From contig NZ_FPBE01000004.1 in assembly GCF_900116625.1 (NCBI RefSeq), forward strand, positions 62,001 through 126,000: a stretch of 64,000 nt of DNA, written 5' to 3'. The translations under genes and the position numbers were made by a program. The DNA comes from Idiomarina abyssalis. GTDB taxonomy: Bacteria > Pseudomonadota > Gammaproteobacteria > Enterobacterales > Alteromonadaceae. The notes below the pieces were generated by a model that was given only the letters and a program-made list of their open reading frames with translations, ran no database searches and was not told where the DNA came from. Of the stretch, positions 37,797 to 47,682 are shown piece by piece. Each line of letters opens with the position of its first letter. The stretch's first letter is position 1.

Positions 37797-39866
37797 TTAC
37801 CAGATAATAACGCGGTTTTCAGGTGCGACGTACAACTCATCACCTTCTTCAACATCAAAGGCTTCGTAGAACGCCGGAACGTTAACTACGGTGCCGTTCA
37901 CACGATACTCTGCTGGTGAATGCGGGTCGCTCATGACCTGCTCACGAACGGCGTCTTCACGGTATTTACCACGCCATACCTGTGCCCAGCCGATGAACAC
38001 ACGCTGTTCGCCGGTAAAGCCGTCAAGAACCGGTGCTTCTTCACCTTCTAATGACATTTTGTAGGCTTCGTACGCAATGGTCAGGCCGGCCAGGTCACCA
38101 ATGTTCTCACCCAGAGTCAGATCACCATTGATATTAAGACCTTCAATTGGCTCATACTCACTAAACTGGTCAGACAGTTTTTGGCCGCGCTCATCAAAGG
38201 CTTGACGGTCTGCATCGGTCCACCAGCTTTGCAGGTTACCGTCACCATCGTATTTAGAACCCTGGTCATCAAAGCCGTGGCCCATTTCATGGCCGATTAC
38301 CGCACCAATACCACCGTAGTTCACCGCCATTTCTGCGTCCATATCAAAGAATGGAGGCTGCAAAATACCGGCCGGGAATACGATTTCGTTACGCACAGGA
38401 CTGTAATAAGCATTAACCGTCTGCGGTGTCATACCCCAGTCTTCTTCGTCAACAGGACCGCCAATCTTGGCAATTTCTTCCTGATAGTTGAATTCAGCAT
38501 AGGCTTTATAGTTTGCAACTAAGTCTGTGGCAGAAATTTCCAACTTACTGTAGTCGCGCCATTCGCTTGGGTAACCGACTTTAGGATCAAATTTTTCCAG
38601 CTTTTCTAAGGCTTTCTCTTTGGTCTCTTCAGTCATCCACTCCAGGTTACGTATTGACTGACCATAAGCGTCGCGAAGGTTCTCAATCAAACCTTCCATT
38701 TTTTCTTTCGCTTCTGGCGGGAAGTATTCTTTAACGTACACCTGGCCTAAGACTTCACCTAACACACTGTTGGTTGCATCTACAGCGCGTTTCCAGCGAG
38801 GTTCCTGTTCTGGAGTACCACGCAAAGTTGTGCCATAGAAGTCAAAGCGACGCTTGCTGATGTCTTCGCTAAGTGCAGAGGCGTACTCGTTAACCAGACG
38901 GAAACTTAAGTAGTCTTTCCAAGCCTGTATATCCACTTCACTAAACAACTTACCAAAGTCTTCAAAGTACGACGGCTGACGGATGATCATGTTTTCAACA
39001 TGCGACAAGTCAGACGTCTCAATGAAGCTTTTAAAGTTAAAGTTTGCCAGCATGTCGGACACTTCATCTGCGGATTTTTTATTATAAGTTTTGTCCGCAT
39101 TACGGCTTTCTACACGACTCCACTGAACTTCAGCCAGCTGAGTTTCTAAATCCAGGATACGCTGTGCCGCTTCGCCGGCGTTTTCCACACCAACCATGCT
39201 CAAAATGTCTTCTGCGTATTCGACATAAGCGTTACGGAATTCTTCAAACTTCTCATCGTCTTTTAGGTAGTAGTCACGGTCAGGCAGGCCTAAACCTGAC
39301 TGAGAAACATACATAGCGTTAGTTTGTGGATCTTTCGCGTCTGGGTAGACATAAAAACCAAATGGAATTGATACACCACCACGGAACATACGTGCCATGT
39401 GCTCAGAAACAGAATCGTGGTTTTCCAGGGCCTGAATGGCCGCTAAGTCATTCTGAATAGGCTTAGCGCCCAGTTCATTCAAGGTTTCCACGTCCATGAA
39501 CGCATTGAAAAAGTCACCGATTTTACGCTCATTAGTGCCCGGCTCCGGGTTTTCCGCTGCGGCTTTTTCAATGATATCGCGTAAACGTTTCTGGTTTTGC
39601 TGGCGTAAATCGAAGAATGATCCTACCGATGAACGATCAGATGGAATTTCTGTTTTATCAATCCAGGTGCCATTAACGTACTGATACAGATCGTTCTCTG
39701 GCTTTACGCTGTGATCAAAGTTTTCTAAGACAACACCAGAGCTCAGTTCTTGTTTTGCTTCTTCAGCCTGCTGGGTTTGTTGCTTAGACTCTTCCTGCTG
39801 TGGTGAACATGCACCCAGCGTTAATGCCATAGAAACGCCTAGCGCTACAGCGGTCAATTTTTTCAT
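37797..39866 (-). CDS. M13-family zinc metallopeptidase (PepO/neprilysin-like) lipoprotein
   Basis: 689 residues. The signal peptide has lipobox LGAC. The N-terminal M13 domain is followed by the catalytic domain with NAYYSP, the zinc-binding HEMGH (in VIGHEMGHGFDD), ENIGDLAGL with the third zinc ligand, and a C-terminal CxxW-less end (PENRVIIW). It cleaves oligopeptides in the periplasm or at the outer membrane. The small metal-binding gene starts 10 bp after its stop, so transcription into the cus operon from this gene is possible. Confidence 0.92.
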   Translation of the reverse strand: MKKLTAVALGVSMALTLGACSPQQEESKQQTQQAEEAKQELSSGVVLENFDHSVKPENDLYQYVNGTWIDKTEIPSDRSSVGSFFDLRQQNQKRLRDIIEKAAAENPEPGTNERKIGDFFNAFMDVETLNELGAKPIQNDLAAIQALENHDSVSEHMARMFRGGVSIPFGFYVYPDAKDPQTNAMYVSQSGLGLPDRDYYLKDDEKFEEFRNAYVEYAEDILSMVGVENAGEAAQRILDLETQLAEVQWSRVESRNADKTYNKKSADEVSDMLANFNFKSFIETSDLSHVENMIIRQPSYFEDFGKLFSEVDIQAWKDYLSFRLVNEYASALSEDISKRRFDFYGTTLRGTPEQEPRWKRAVDATNSVLGEVLGQVYVKEYFPPEAKEKMEGLIENLRDAYGQSIRNLEWMTEETKEKALEKLEKFDPKVGYPSEWRDYSKLEISATDLVANYKAYAEFNYQEEIAKIGGPVDEEDWGMTPQTVNAYYSPVRNEIVFPAGILQPPFFDMDAEMAVNYGGIGAVIGHEMGHGFDDQGSKYDGDGNLQSWWTDADRQAFDERGQKLSDQFSEYEPIEGLNINGDLTLGENIGDLAGLTIAYEAYKMSLEGEEAPVLDGFTGEQRVFIGWAQVWRGKYREDAVREQVMSDPHSPAEYRVNGTVVNVPAFYEAFDVEEGDELYVAPENRVIIW

Positions 39867-39937
39867 CGATTGTTACCCTTTCTTTGAGTGTTCATTATTT
39901 TAACCACTCTAAACTAGCGCATTGTTAAATTCAGCGC

Positions 39938-39976
39938 AAAAAAAAACGGCCACATTCGCGATGAATGCAGCCGTTT
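39938..39976 (-). terminator. intrinsic terminator of the pdh operon, after lpdA
   Basis: On the minus strand AAACGGC..GCATTC pairs with GAATG..GCCGTTT around an ATCGC loop, followed by a run of nine Ts. It lies about 27 bp after the lpdA stop and ahead of the M13 gene. Confidence 0.88.
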
Positions 39977-40002
39977 TACCGATGATTTATCGTAACAAAA
40001 TG

Positions 40003-41430
40003 TTACTTCTTCTTTTTCGCCTTAGGATTCGGCATATCGGTAATGGAACCTTCATGAAGTTCTGCAGCTAAGCCGACTGATTCATGTAAGGTTGGGTGTG
40101 CATGAACGGTCAGAGCGATGTCTTCTGCATCACAGCCCATTTCAATGGCCAGGCAAATTTCGCCAAGCAGCTCACCGGCGTTGGTACCACACATAGCACC
40201 ACCAATAATCCGGTTGTTCTTATCAAAAATAAGCTTAGTCATGCCTTGCTGCGCGTTTGACGCAATAGCACGGCCTGAAGCTGACCATGGGAAGGTTACT
40301 GCATCGTACTCAATACCCTGATCTTTCGCTTCTTTTTCAGTGACGCCGGCCCATGCAACTTCCGGGTTGGTGTACATGATAGAAGGAATGACTTTAGGTT
40401 CGAAGAAGTGCTTCTTACCGGCAATAACTTCTGCCGCAACATGCGATTCGTGCACCGCTTTATGCGCCAGCATTGGCTGACCAACGATATCGCCAATAGC
40501 GAAGATGTGATCAACGTTGGTACGCATTTGGCTGTCAACATTGATGAAGCCACGGTCGTCAACCTTAACGCCTGCTTTGTCCGCATCAATTTTATTACCG
40601 TTTGGCGCGCGACCTACAGCAACCAGAACCGCGTCGTATTTCACCGGATCTTTTGGCGCTTTATCACCTTCAAAGGTGACGTAAACTCCGTCTTTTTTCG
40701 CTTCAACGTTGGTTGCTTTGGTGCTTAACATCACGTTTTCGAAGCGACCTTTAATTTGCTTGTTAAAGCTCTTAATAATGTCAGCGTCCGCTGGTGGCAC
40801 CAGCTGATCAGTCATTTCAACAACATCAACTTTAGAGCCTAATGACGCGTAAACCTGACCCATTTCCAGAGCGATAATACCGCCACCTAACAACAGCATT
40901 TTCTTCGGAATTTCTTTCAATTCCAGTGCGTCAGTTGAGTCCCATACGCGGTCGTCGTCGTGTGGAATGAACGGCAATTTAATGGCCTGAGAACCCGCCG
41001 CGATAATAGCATTATCAAATTTAACTTCGGTTTCGCCGTCGTCACCCTCGACTTTAATGGTGTTGCTGCCGGTAAATTTACCGTAACCGTTGACGATTTT
41101 TACCTTACGCATTTTCGACATCTGACCAAGGCCGCCGGTTAACTGACCAACCACTTTCTCTTTGTGCTTACGCAGCTTGTCCAGGTCAATCTTCGGCTCA
41201 CCAAACTCAATGCCTTCTGCGGCCAGGTGTTGTGCTTCTTCAATGTGCTTGGTCATGTGCAGCAGTGCTTTTGACGGGATACAGCCAACATTAAGGCAAA
41301 CACCGCCTAAGGTGCTGTAACGCTCAATCAAAACAACATCCAGACCCAAATCAGCTGCGCGGAAAGCTGCTGAATATCCACCTGGGCCCGAACCTAACAC
41401 TACTACCTGTGTTGTAATTTTGTCGCTCAT
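40003..41430 (-). CDS. lpdA: dihydrolipoyl dehydrogenase (E3)
   Basis: 475 residues. FAD motif VLGSGPGGYSAAFRAADLG, redox-active disulfide in GGVCLNVGCIPSKA, NAD motif LGGGIIALEMG and the catalytic HAHPTLHE at the dimer interface. It reoxidizes the lipoyl groups of pyruvate and 2-oxoglutarate dehydrogenases. It ends in a Lys-rich tail (NPKAKKKK). It is last in pdhR-aceE-aceF-lpdA. The 111-bp gap upstream holds a small hairpin (GCGCTA, TTG, TAGCGC; 41494-41508). Confidence 0.97.
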   Translation of the reverse strand: MSDKITTQVVVLGSGPGGYSAAFRAADLGLDVVLIERYSTLGGVCLNVGCIPSKALLHMTKHIEEAQHLAAEGIEFGEPKIDLDKLRKHKEKVVGQLTGGLGQMSKMRKVKIVNGYGKFTGSNTIKVEGDDGETEVKFDNAIIAAGSQAIKLPFIPHDDDRVWDSTDALELKEIPKKMLLLGGGIIALEMGQVYASLGSKVDVVEMTDQLVPPADADIIKSFNKQIKGRFENVMLSTKATNVEAKKDGVYVTFEGDKAPKDPVKYDAVLVAVGRAPNGNKIDADKAGVKVDDRGFINVDSQMRTNVDHIFAIGDIVGQPMLAHKAVHESHVAAEVIAGKKHFFEPKVIPSIMYTNPEVAWAGVTEKEAKDQGIEYDAVTFPWSASGRAIASNAQQGMTKLIFDKNNRIIGGAMCGTNAGELLGEICLAIEMGCDAEDIALTVHAHPTLHESVGLAAELHEGSITDMPNPKAKKKK

Positions 41431-41541
41431 GTTAACCCCTTTTTTGTCACGACCAGTTGAGCCACCGGCCGCGGTCAGTCAACGCTAAATGTGGCGCTAT
41501 TGTAGCGCGAATTAATTCGTATTTCCCGTCCAAATTGGTGC

Positions 41542-43305
41542 TTAAAGCACCAATTTGCGGATATCTCCCAGTACACCGCTTAAGTAAGCCGTAAAGCGAG
41601 CTGCTTCTGCACCGTCTATCACCCTATGGTCATAAGACAACGACAACGGCAGTGTCAGACGCGGCTCAAACTCTTTACCGTTCCATTTTGGCTTCATCTC
41701 GTTACGAGAAACACCCAATATGGCAACATCCGGGGCGTTTACTATTGGCGTAAAGGCTGTACCACCAATGCCGCCAAGACTGGAAATTGAGAAACAGCCA
41801 CCCTGCATATCAGTAGCTTTCAACTTACCGTCACGTGCTTTCGTGCTAATTTCGACCAGCTCTTCTGACAGCTCGTAAATGCCTTTTTGGTCAACATCGC
41901 GAATAACCGGAACCACCAGACCGTTTGGCGTATCTACGGCAATACCAATGTGCACATACTTTTTCATGTACAGGGATTCGCCTGATTCCGACAACGAGGA
42001 GTTGAAGGTCGGGAACTCGCGCAGTGCTTTGGCACAAGCCTTAAGAATAAACACCAATGGCGTGATCTTGAAGCCAAGGTCTTTTTTCTTAGCCACTTCG
42101 TTTTCTGATTTGCGGAAGTTTTCCAGCTCGGTGATATCCGCTTCGTCAAATTGCGTAACGTGCGGTATAGTCACCCAGTTGCGATGCAGGTTCGGTCCTG
42201 ACTTACGCTGAATGCGCGACAGTTGAACCTCTTCCACTTCACCAAACTTGCTGAAGTCGACCTTAGGTGGATCAATCACCTGCAGTCCACCACCGCCCTG
42301 GCCAGTTGCACCCGCAACGGCTTTCGGACGAGAGAGTTCGTATTTAACAAAATCCTGTACGTCTTCTTTCAGTATACGGTCTTTAGGTCCGCTGCCTTTG
42401 ACTTGTGACAAGTCGACACCAAACTCACGCGCAACACGGCGCACCGCAGGCGACGCATGCAAAATTCCTTCTTTTCGGTCGCTACGCTGACTTGGGTGAT
42501 CAGGTACCGGCGGCTGGCGTTCGCTACTTGGCTTAGTACTGCTGCCGCTGTCTTTTCCTTTGTCCTGATCTTTGTCATCAGATTTCTTATCCGACTCCTT
42601 GCCGGACTCTGACTTCTCTTCCTTGGCAGAATCGTCTTCTTCTGCTTCGGAATCGTCAGCGCCACCGGATACTTTCAGTTTCGCAATGACAGAACCCTGC
42701 GACACTTTATCGCCGACATTGACCAGCATTTCTTCAATTTCACCGTCTTCCGGGCAAGGCACATCCATAGTGGCCTTGTCGGTTTCCAGTGTAATTAAGC
42801 CGTCTTCGGCAGAGACTGAGTCGCCTTTAGAGACCAAAATCTCAATAATTTCGACGTCTTCTTCATCACCAATGTCCGGGACTTCCACATCAATGACTTT
42901 ACTCTCGCCTGAGGACTTCTTCGGCTCAGAAGATTCTTTCTTCTCTTCTTTGTCCTCATCTTTCGACTCAGACGCTTTTTCTTCGTCTTTATCGTCAGAC
43001 TTGTCTTCTTTTTCCTCTGACTTTTCGTCTTCTTTCTCTTCTTCGTCATCCGAAGAGTCAGAGTCGCCGGCAGCTTCAACGATAGCCAGTACATCGCCTT
43101 CGCTGATGGTATCGCCAACTTTTACCTTCAGCTCAGCAATTTTACCGCCTGAAGATGCCGGAATATCCATTGACGCTTTGTCACTCTCAACCGTCACAAT
43201 ACCGTCTTCTTGTTCAACGGTATCGCCTTTACTGACGAGAATTTCAATGACTTCTACTTCTTCTCCGCCCACGTCGGGGACTTTGAGTTCGATTTGATCG
43301 GCCAT
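41542..43305 (-). CDS. aceF: pyruvate dehydrogenase E2, dihydrolipoyl acetyltransferase
   Basis: 587 residues. Two lipoyl domains with VESDKASMD and LETDKATMD carry the lipoylated lysines. The E3/E1-binding domain (about 278-316: ASPAVRRVAREFGVDLSQ) is followed by the acetyltransferase domain ending with SLSYDHRVIDGAEAARF, including the catalytic His. The linkers after each lipoyl domain are long runs of Asp, Glu, Ser and Lys instead of the Ala/Pro-rich linkers of E. coli. Two lipoyl domains instead of three explain the shorter length. Confidence 0.96.
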   Translation of the reverse strand: MADQIELKVPDVGGEEVEVIEILVSKGDTVEQEDGIVTVESDKASMDIPASSGGKIAELKVKVGDTISEGDVLAIVEAAGDSDSSDDEEEKEDEKSEEKEDKSDDKDEEKASESKDEDKEEKKESSEPKKSSGESKVIDVEVPDIGDEEDVEIIEILVSKGDSVSAEDGLITLETDKATMDVPCPEDGEIEEMLVNVGDKVSQGSVIAKLKVSGGADDSEAEEDDSAKEEKSESGKESDKKSDDKDQDKGKDSGSSTKPSSERQPPVPDHPSQRSDRKEGILHASPAVRRVAREFGVDLSQVKGSGPKDRILKEDVQDFVKYELSRPKAVAGATGQGGGGLQVIDPPKVDFSKFGEVEEVQLSRIQRKSGPNLHRNWVTIPHVTQFDEADITELENFRKSENEVAKKKDLGFKITPLVFILKACAKALREFPTFNSSLSESGESLYMKKYVHIGIAVDTPNGLVVPVIRDVDQKGIYELSEELVEISTKARDGKLKATDMQGGCFSISSLGGIGGTAFTPIVNAPDVAILGVSRNEMKPKWNGKEFEPRLTLPLSLSYDHRVIDGAEAARFTAYLSGVLGDIRKLVL

Positions 43306-43317
43306 CTCAGTACCTCC

Positions 43318-45990
43318 TTACGCCAAACGTGGGTTGAGTTTGTCAGTGTCGATATCGTAGTCTTTGATAGCTTTCGCTACCACTTTCTTATCGATATCAC
43401 CTTGATCCGCTAACTCTTTTAGCGCAGCAACCACAATGTATTGCGGATTAATCTCAAAATGCTTACGCAAGTTAGCGCGGCTGTCCGAGCGTCCAAAACC
43501 GTCGGTACCCAGTACACGGTACGAGGTCGGAACCCAGGCACGAACCTGATCAGCATACAACTTGATGTAGTCGGTTGCTGCTACAGCAGGTCCTTTCGCT
43601 TTCTTCATGGCTTGTGTGATATAAGCCTCTTTTTCTTTCTTCTCCGGGTTCAGCATGTTCCAGCGGTCGGTATCCAGACCGTCACGCGCCAGCTCGTTGA
43701 ACGAGGTCACACTGTAAACCGTTGAGTTAATGTCGTAGTCTTCCGACAGAATTTTCGCCGCTTCGCGTACTTGCTGCAAAATAGTACCACTACCAAGCAA
43801 CTGCACATCGCCTTTGGCTTTTTTCTTCGCTTTTACTTTATCCAGCTCGTAAATACCTTTTACGATGCCCTCTTCGACGCCTTCCGGCATTTCTGGCTGA
43901 TGATAGTTTTCATTCATTACCGTGAGGTAATAGAAAACGTTTTCCTGATCGCCAAACATGCGCTTCAGGCCATCGTGCACGATAACCGCAATTTCATAAC
44001 CATAAGTCGGGTCATAGCTAATGCAGTTTGGCACTGTGCCGAAGTGAACCAGGCTCTGTCCGTCCTGGTGTTGCAGACCTTCACCATTGAGCGTTGTTCG
44101 ACCGGCGGTACCACCGACCAGGAAGCCACGCGTCTGGCTGTCGCCTGCTGCCCAGACTAAATCGCCCACGCGCTGGAAACCGAACATAGAGTAATAAATG
44201 TAGAACGGAATCATGGGTTCGTTGTTCAGCGAGTAGCTGGTACCTGCTGCCACCCAGGACGCCATAGCACCCAGTTCGTTAATGCCTTCCTGAATAACCT
44301 GACCTTTTTGGTCTTCACGATAATAGGCGACCTGATCTTTATCTTGTGGTGTGTATTTCTGGCCATGGTGAGAATAAATACCCACTTGACGGAACAGACC
44401 TTCCATACCAAAAGTACGGGCTTCGTCCGGAATAATTGGCACAATACGTTTGCCAATTTTCTTGTCTTTCAACAATGCTGTTAAAACACGGACAAAGGCC
44501 ATAGTCGATGAAATTTCCCGGTCTCCTGAACCTTTCAATACCGCATCAAACGCCTTCAACGCCGGCAACTCCAGCTCCACATCCGTTTCCGGGTTTCGTA
44601 CTGGCATATAGCCACCAAGCTTTTCGCGACGCTCGTTCAGATACTTCATTTCGTCGCTGTCTTCTTCAAACTTGTAGTACGGCAAGTCTTCCAGCTCGTC
44701 GTCTTTAAACGGAATGTTGAAACGGTCACGCATATGCTTAACCGCATCCAGATCCATTTTCTTAACCTGGTGCGCAATGTTCTTGCCTTCACCGGCAGCG
44801 CCCATGCCATAACCTTTAACGGTTTTCGCTAAAATGACCTGTGGGCGACCTTTGGTGTTCACCGCTTTGTGATACGCCGAGTAAACTTTTACCGGATCGT
44901 GACCACCGCGGTTTAAGCGCCAGATGTCTTCGTCTGACAAGTTGGCAACCATTTCTTCAGTTTCAGGGTACTTACCAAAGAAGTTCTCACGCGTGAACTT
45001 ACCGCCTTTGGCTTTAAAGTTCTGGTAGTCACCGTCAACGGTTTCTTCCATCAACTGCTGTAATTTCCCTTCGGTATCACGATACAACAGCGGATCCCAG
45101 TAGCGGCCCCAGATAACTTTAATCACTTCCCAGCCAGCACCGTGGAAGTTACCTTCCAGTTCCTGAATAATTTTGCCGTTACCACGAACCGGGCCGTCTA
45201 AGCGCTGCAGGTTACAATTGATAACAAAGGTCAGGTTGTCGAGTTCTTCACGAGCGGCCAGACCAATAGCACCCAAGCTTTCCGGCTCATCAGTTTCACC
45301 GTCGCCTAAGAAGCAATAAACACGCTGTTTTGAGCAGTCTTTAATACCACGGTCAGTCAGGTACTTCAGGAAACGGGCTAAATAAATTGCCTGAATTGGG
45401 CCTAAGCCCATAGAAACCGTCGGGAACTGCCAGAAGTCAGGCATTAAATGTGGATGCGGATAGGAAGGTAGACCTTTACCATCCACTTCCTGACGGAAAT
45501 TATTAAGTTGTTCTTCGGTTAAGCGTCCTTCAATGAAGGCGCGACCGTAAATACCGGGTGACACATGACCCTGGATAAACAGGAAGTCTCCCCCGTCACC
45601 TTCACTTGGTGCACGGAAGAAATGGTTGAAACCAACATCGTACAACATGGCAGAAGAAGCGAAACTGGCAAGGTGGCCGCCCAGCTCCTCGCCTTTTTTT
45701 GATGCCCGCAACACCATCATGGCAGCATTCCAGCGAATAGCTGAGCGAATCCGCGATTCCAGCGTCTGGTTGCCCGGCATGGTTGGTTCCTGACTAGCCG
45801 GAATGGTATTCAAATACGCAGTAGTTGGCTTGTAAGGTAAATATGCACCGTTACGACGGGCTTTGTCGACCAGTTGTTCTAACAGGTAATGCGCGCGCTC
45901 CGGGCCTTCGGCCTCAAGCACACCCTCAAGAGCGTCTAACCACTCCTGAGTTTCCTGCTGGTCGACATCTTTGTTTAGTTCTTCACTCAT
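43318..45990 (-). CDS. aceE: pyruvate dehydrogenase E1 component
   Basis: 890 residues, the homodimeric gammaproteobacterial type. It decarboxylates pyruvate and acetylates the E2 lipoyl groups. The thiamine pyrophosphate motif is GDGETDEPES with NCNLQRLDGPVRGN about 28 residues later. HVSPGIYGRAF and the C-terminal SYRVLGTDGFGRSD are typical. It follows pdhR by 25 bp and precedes aceF by 12 bp. Confidence 0.98.
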   Translation of the reverse strand: MSEELNKDVDQQETQEWLDALEGVLEAEGPERAHYLLEQLVDKARRNGAYLPYKPTTAYLNTIPASQEPTMPGNQTLESRIRSAIRWNAAMMVLRASKKGEELGGHLASFASSAMLYDVGFNHFFRAPSEGDGGDFLFIQGHVSPGIYGRAFIEGRLTEEQLNNFRQEVDGKGLPSYPHPHLMPDFWQFPTVSMGLGPIQAIYLARFLKYLTDRGIKDCSKQRVYCFLGDGETDEPESLGAIGLAAREELDNLTFVINCNLQRLDGPVRGNGKIIQELEGNFHGAGWEVIKVIWGRYWDPLLYRDTEGKLQQLMEETVDGDYQNFKAKGGKFTRENFFGKYPETEEMVANLSDEDIWRLNRGGHDPVKVYSAYHKAVNTKGRPQVILAKTVKGYGMGAAGEGKNIAHQVKKMDLDAVKHMRDRFNIPFKDDELEDLPYYKFEEDSDEMKYLNERREKLGGYMPVRNPETDVELELPALKAFDAVLKGSGDREISSTMAFVRVLTALLKDKKIGKRIVPIIPDEARTFGMEGLFRQVGIYSHHGQKYTPQDKDQVAYYREDQKGQVIQEGINELGAMASWVAAGTSYSLNNEPMIPFYIYYSMFGFQRVGDLVWAAGDSQTRGFLVGGTAGRTTLNGEGLQHQDGQSLVHFGTVPNCISYDPTYGYEIAVIVHDGLKRMFGDQENVFYYLTVMNENYHQPEMPEGVEEGIVKGIYELDKVKAKKKAKGDVQLLGSGTILQQVREAAKILSEDYDINSTVYSVTSFNELARDGLDTDRWNMLNPEKKEKEAYITQAMKKAKGPAVAATDYIKLYADQVRAWVPTSYRVLGTDGFGRSDSRANLRKHFEINPQYIVVAALKELADQGDIDKKVVAKAIKDYDIDTDKLNPRLA

Positions 45991-46015
45991 AGCTATTCCT
46001 TACCTTTTTATCAAT

Positions 46016-46762
46016 TCAGGAACGTCGTAGCGAACGTTGAATACGTGACTGTTCTTTGCCTAATTCCAACAATGTCTGTTCAATATAGGCCAAATGTTGG
46101 TGACACGCATCCCGCGCTTGCTCCGGTTGACCTGCAACAATAGCGCTAACCAGTTGCTGCCGGTGTTGATTCAGTTTTTCCAGCAGGTCGTCGCGACCGG
46201 CTAATATTCCCAGGTTCTGCCGAATATTCTCGGCCAATAATTCCTGCATGCCCTGAATGACATGCAACAAAATAACATTGTGTGATGCTTCTGCAATACG
46301 GTGGTAAAACTCGACGATGGCATTAACCTGCTCATCGATAGTGCTATTTTGGCTATGGCCTAAGCCTTTTATACTATCAGAAATACGATCCAGATCGGCA
46401 TCGGTTCCTCTTAACGCAGCATAAAAGGAGGATATGCCCTCCAGTGCATGACGAAACTCAAGCAAATCAAACTGCGACTCAGGGTGCTTGGCCAAGAGCT
46501 CAAACAGTGGTTCTGTTAGTTGCTCATTGATGCTGTTCACAACGTAAGTTCCACCGCCCTGGCGACGTTCTACCACACCTTTGGCTTCCAATTTTTGAAT
46601 GGCTTCGCGCAGCGATGGGCGTGAAACATTAAATTGCTGAGCCAGTTGACGCTCTGCCGGCAGTTTTTGCCCGGCACTAAGCCGACCATCGACGATCATC
46701 TGTTCCAGATGCGCCACGATAGTGTCAGAAAGCTTCGTCTGTTTTATGGGTAAATCTGGCAT
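46016..46762 (-). CDS. pdhR: pyruvate dehydrogenase operon repressor PdhR
   Basis: 248 residues of the GntR/FadR family. The N-terminal winged helix has GQKLPAERQLAQQFNVSRPSLREAIQKLE; the C-terminal all-helical FCD domain would bind pyruvate. It is the first gene of the pdh operon. A perfect PdhR-type operator lies 10 bp upstream of the ATG, so it is probably autorepressed and released by pyruvate. Confidence 0.95.
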   Translation of the reverse strand: MPDLPIKQTKLSDTIVAHLEQMIVDGRLSAGQKLPAERQLAQQFNVSRPSLREAIQKLEAKGVVERRQGGGTYVVNSINEQLTEPLFELLAKHPESQFDLLEFRHALEGISSFYAALRGTDADLDRISDSIKGLGHSQNSTIDEQVNAIVEFYHRIAEASHNVILLHVIQGMQELLAENIRQNLGILAGRDDLLEKLNQHRQQLVSAIVAGQPEQARDACHQHLAYIEQTLLELGKEQSRIQRSLRRS

Positions 46763-46771
46763 AACGGTAAA

Positions 46772-46784
46772 TTGGTCAGACCAA
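46772..46784. promoter_or_regulatory. PdhR operator
   Basis: TTGGT-CAG-ACCAA matches the PdhR box core (ATTGGTNNNACCAAT). It lies just upstream of the pdhR start, where binding would block initiation of the whole operon. Confidence 0.75.
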
Positions 46785-46847
46785 AAGATGCGGTTATTCT
46801 AAATCATTTAACGGCTGAGCCCAAATTTTTCTCAGCTGGTACTACCT

Positions 46848-47672
46848 CTAGCTGACCCAGCCTGTCAATGTCAGCACGGCAATAGCACAAACCCAGAATA
46901 TCTGTTGTCGGCGCATCAGGCGCAACTGGCAGGCAGCATGTTCGGTTCGGTCATCCGGGTGTTGCGGGTTGTCTTCTGCTTTACTGGCAACATTAAACAG
47001 AAGCTTATCCGGATCGGCCTGTGGATTCAGGCTTTGTTGCAACCACTCGGGAAGCGCCCGTGAGAAGTGACCAACTATCAATAAACCAAAAGCTGCCAGC
47101 CTTACCGGAACCCAGTCAGCAAACCACAACAGTTGCTGCCAGAGGCTAACCGATTCTTCCTCGCGCTGCTGGGTTTCAGCGTAGCGCAGAGTGGCATAAA
47201 CCAAGGCACCAAAGCTGCCAAACAACACGAAGTAAAACATCACGGCAATATATTGTCGGTAATTGATCCAGATTAAAGAGTCGCTAATTTGGTGAGGCTG
47301 ATGACGCCCGGCAAATTCAGTCAGAGCCTGTTGATGTTCAATAATACTTGGCTCATCTCCTCTGTTAGCTGCTTTTAAATATTCTTTGTAGTTTTGCCGG
47401 GCCGGTTCACAGTTAAAAGCCAGCAGCAGCGCAAGAATACTGACAATAAAAGTCACCATCAGGTTGTCCAGTAGCACCACCAACAGGCCAACACCCACTG
47501 CCGGTATCAACAAACGCACAAGCTGTAAGGGCTCGCTCTCCCATTTTTCATCCTGCAGACGGGCTGAGCTCCAACGTTGCCAACGTTCCATATAGAAAGC
47601 CCAGTGCAAGAATGCAGGGCTGTGGTACAAACGCTCAACGCTTAGTGCTATCAGCAACGCAATGAGGACCAT
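46848..47672 (-). CDS. ampE: AmpE family membrane protein
   Basis: 274 residues with four to five membrane segments (about 1-12, 52-86, 137-160, 190-205, 257-272) and the AmpE-typical LLIALSVERLY start, CEPARQNYKEYL and YFVLFGSFGAL blocks. AmpE is thought to take part in signalling of cell-wall status with AmpD. It lies 10 bp downstream of ampD in the same operon. No ampC or ampR is nearby. Confidence 0.85.
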   Translation of the reverse strand: MVLIALLIALSVERLYHSPAFLHWAFYMERWQRWSSARLQDEKWESEPLQLVRLLIPAVGVGLLVVLLDNLMVTFIVSILALLLAFNCEPARQNYKEYLKAANRGDEPSIIEHQQALTEFAGRHQPHQISDSLIWINYRQYIAVMFYFVLFGSFGALVYATLRYAETQQREEESVSLWQQLLWFADWVPVRLAAFGLLIVGHFSRALPEWLQQSLNPQADPDKLLFNVASKAEDNPQHPDDRTEHAACQLRLMRRQQIFWVCAIAVLTLTGWVS

Positions 47673-47682
47673 TCATGACTCC

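Noticed and set aside
42572-43297. Long Ser-rich open frame of 241 codons on the plus strand opposite aceF
   Set aside because: It is the reverse of the acidic linker codons of aceF (GAA/GAC runs read as TTC/TCT). The aceF frame has full domain support and this one has none.
46763-46847. Small gene between pdhR and ampE
   Set aside because: This is partly the pdhR upstream region with the operator; no open frame with a start and ribosome binding site of useful length.
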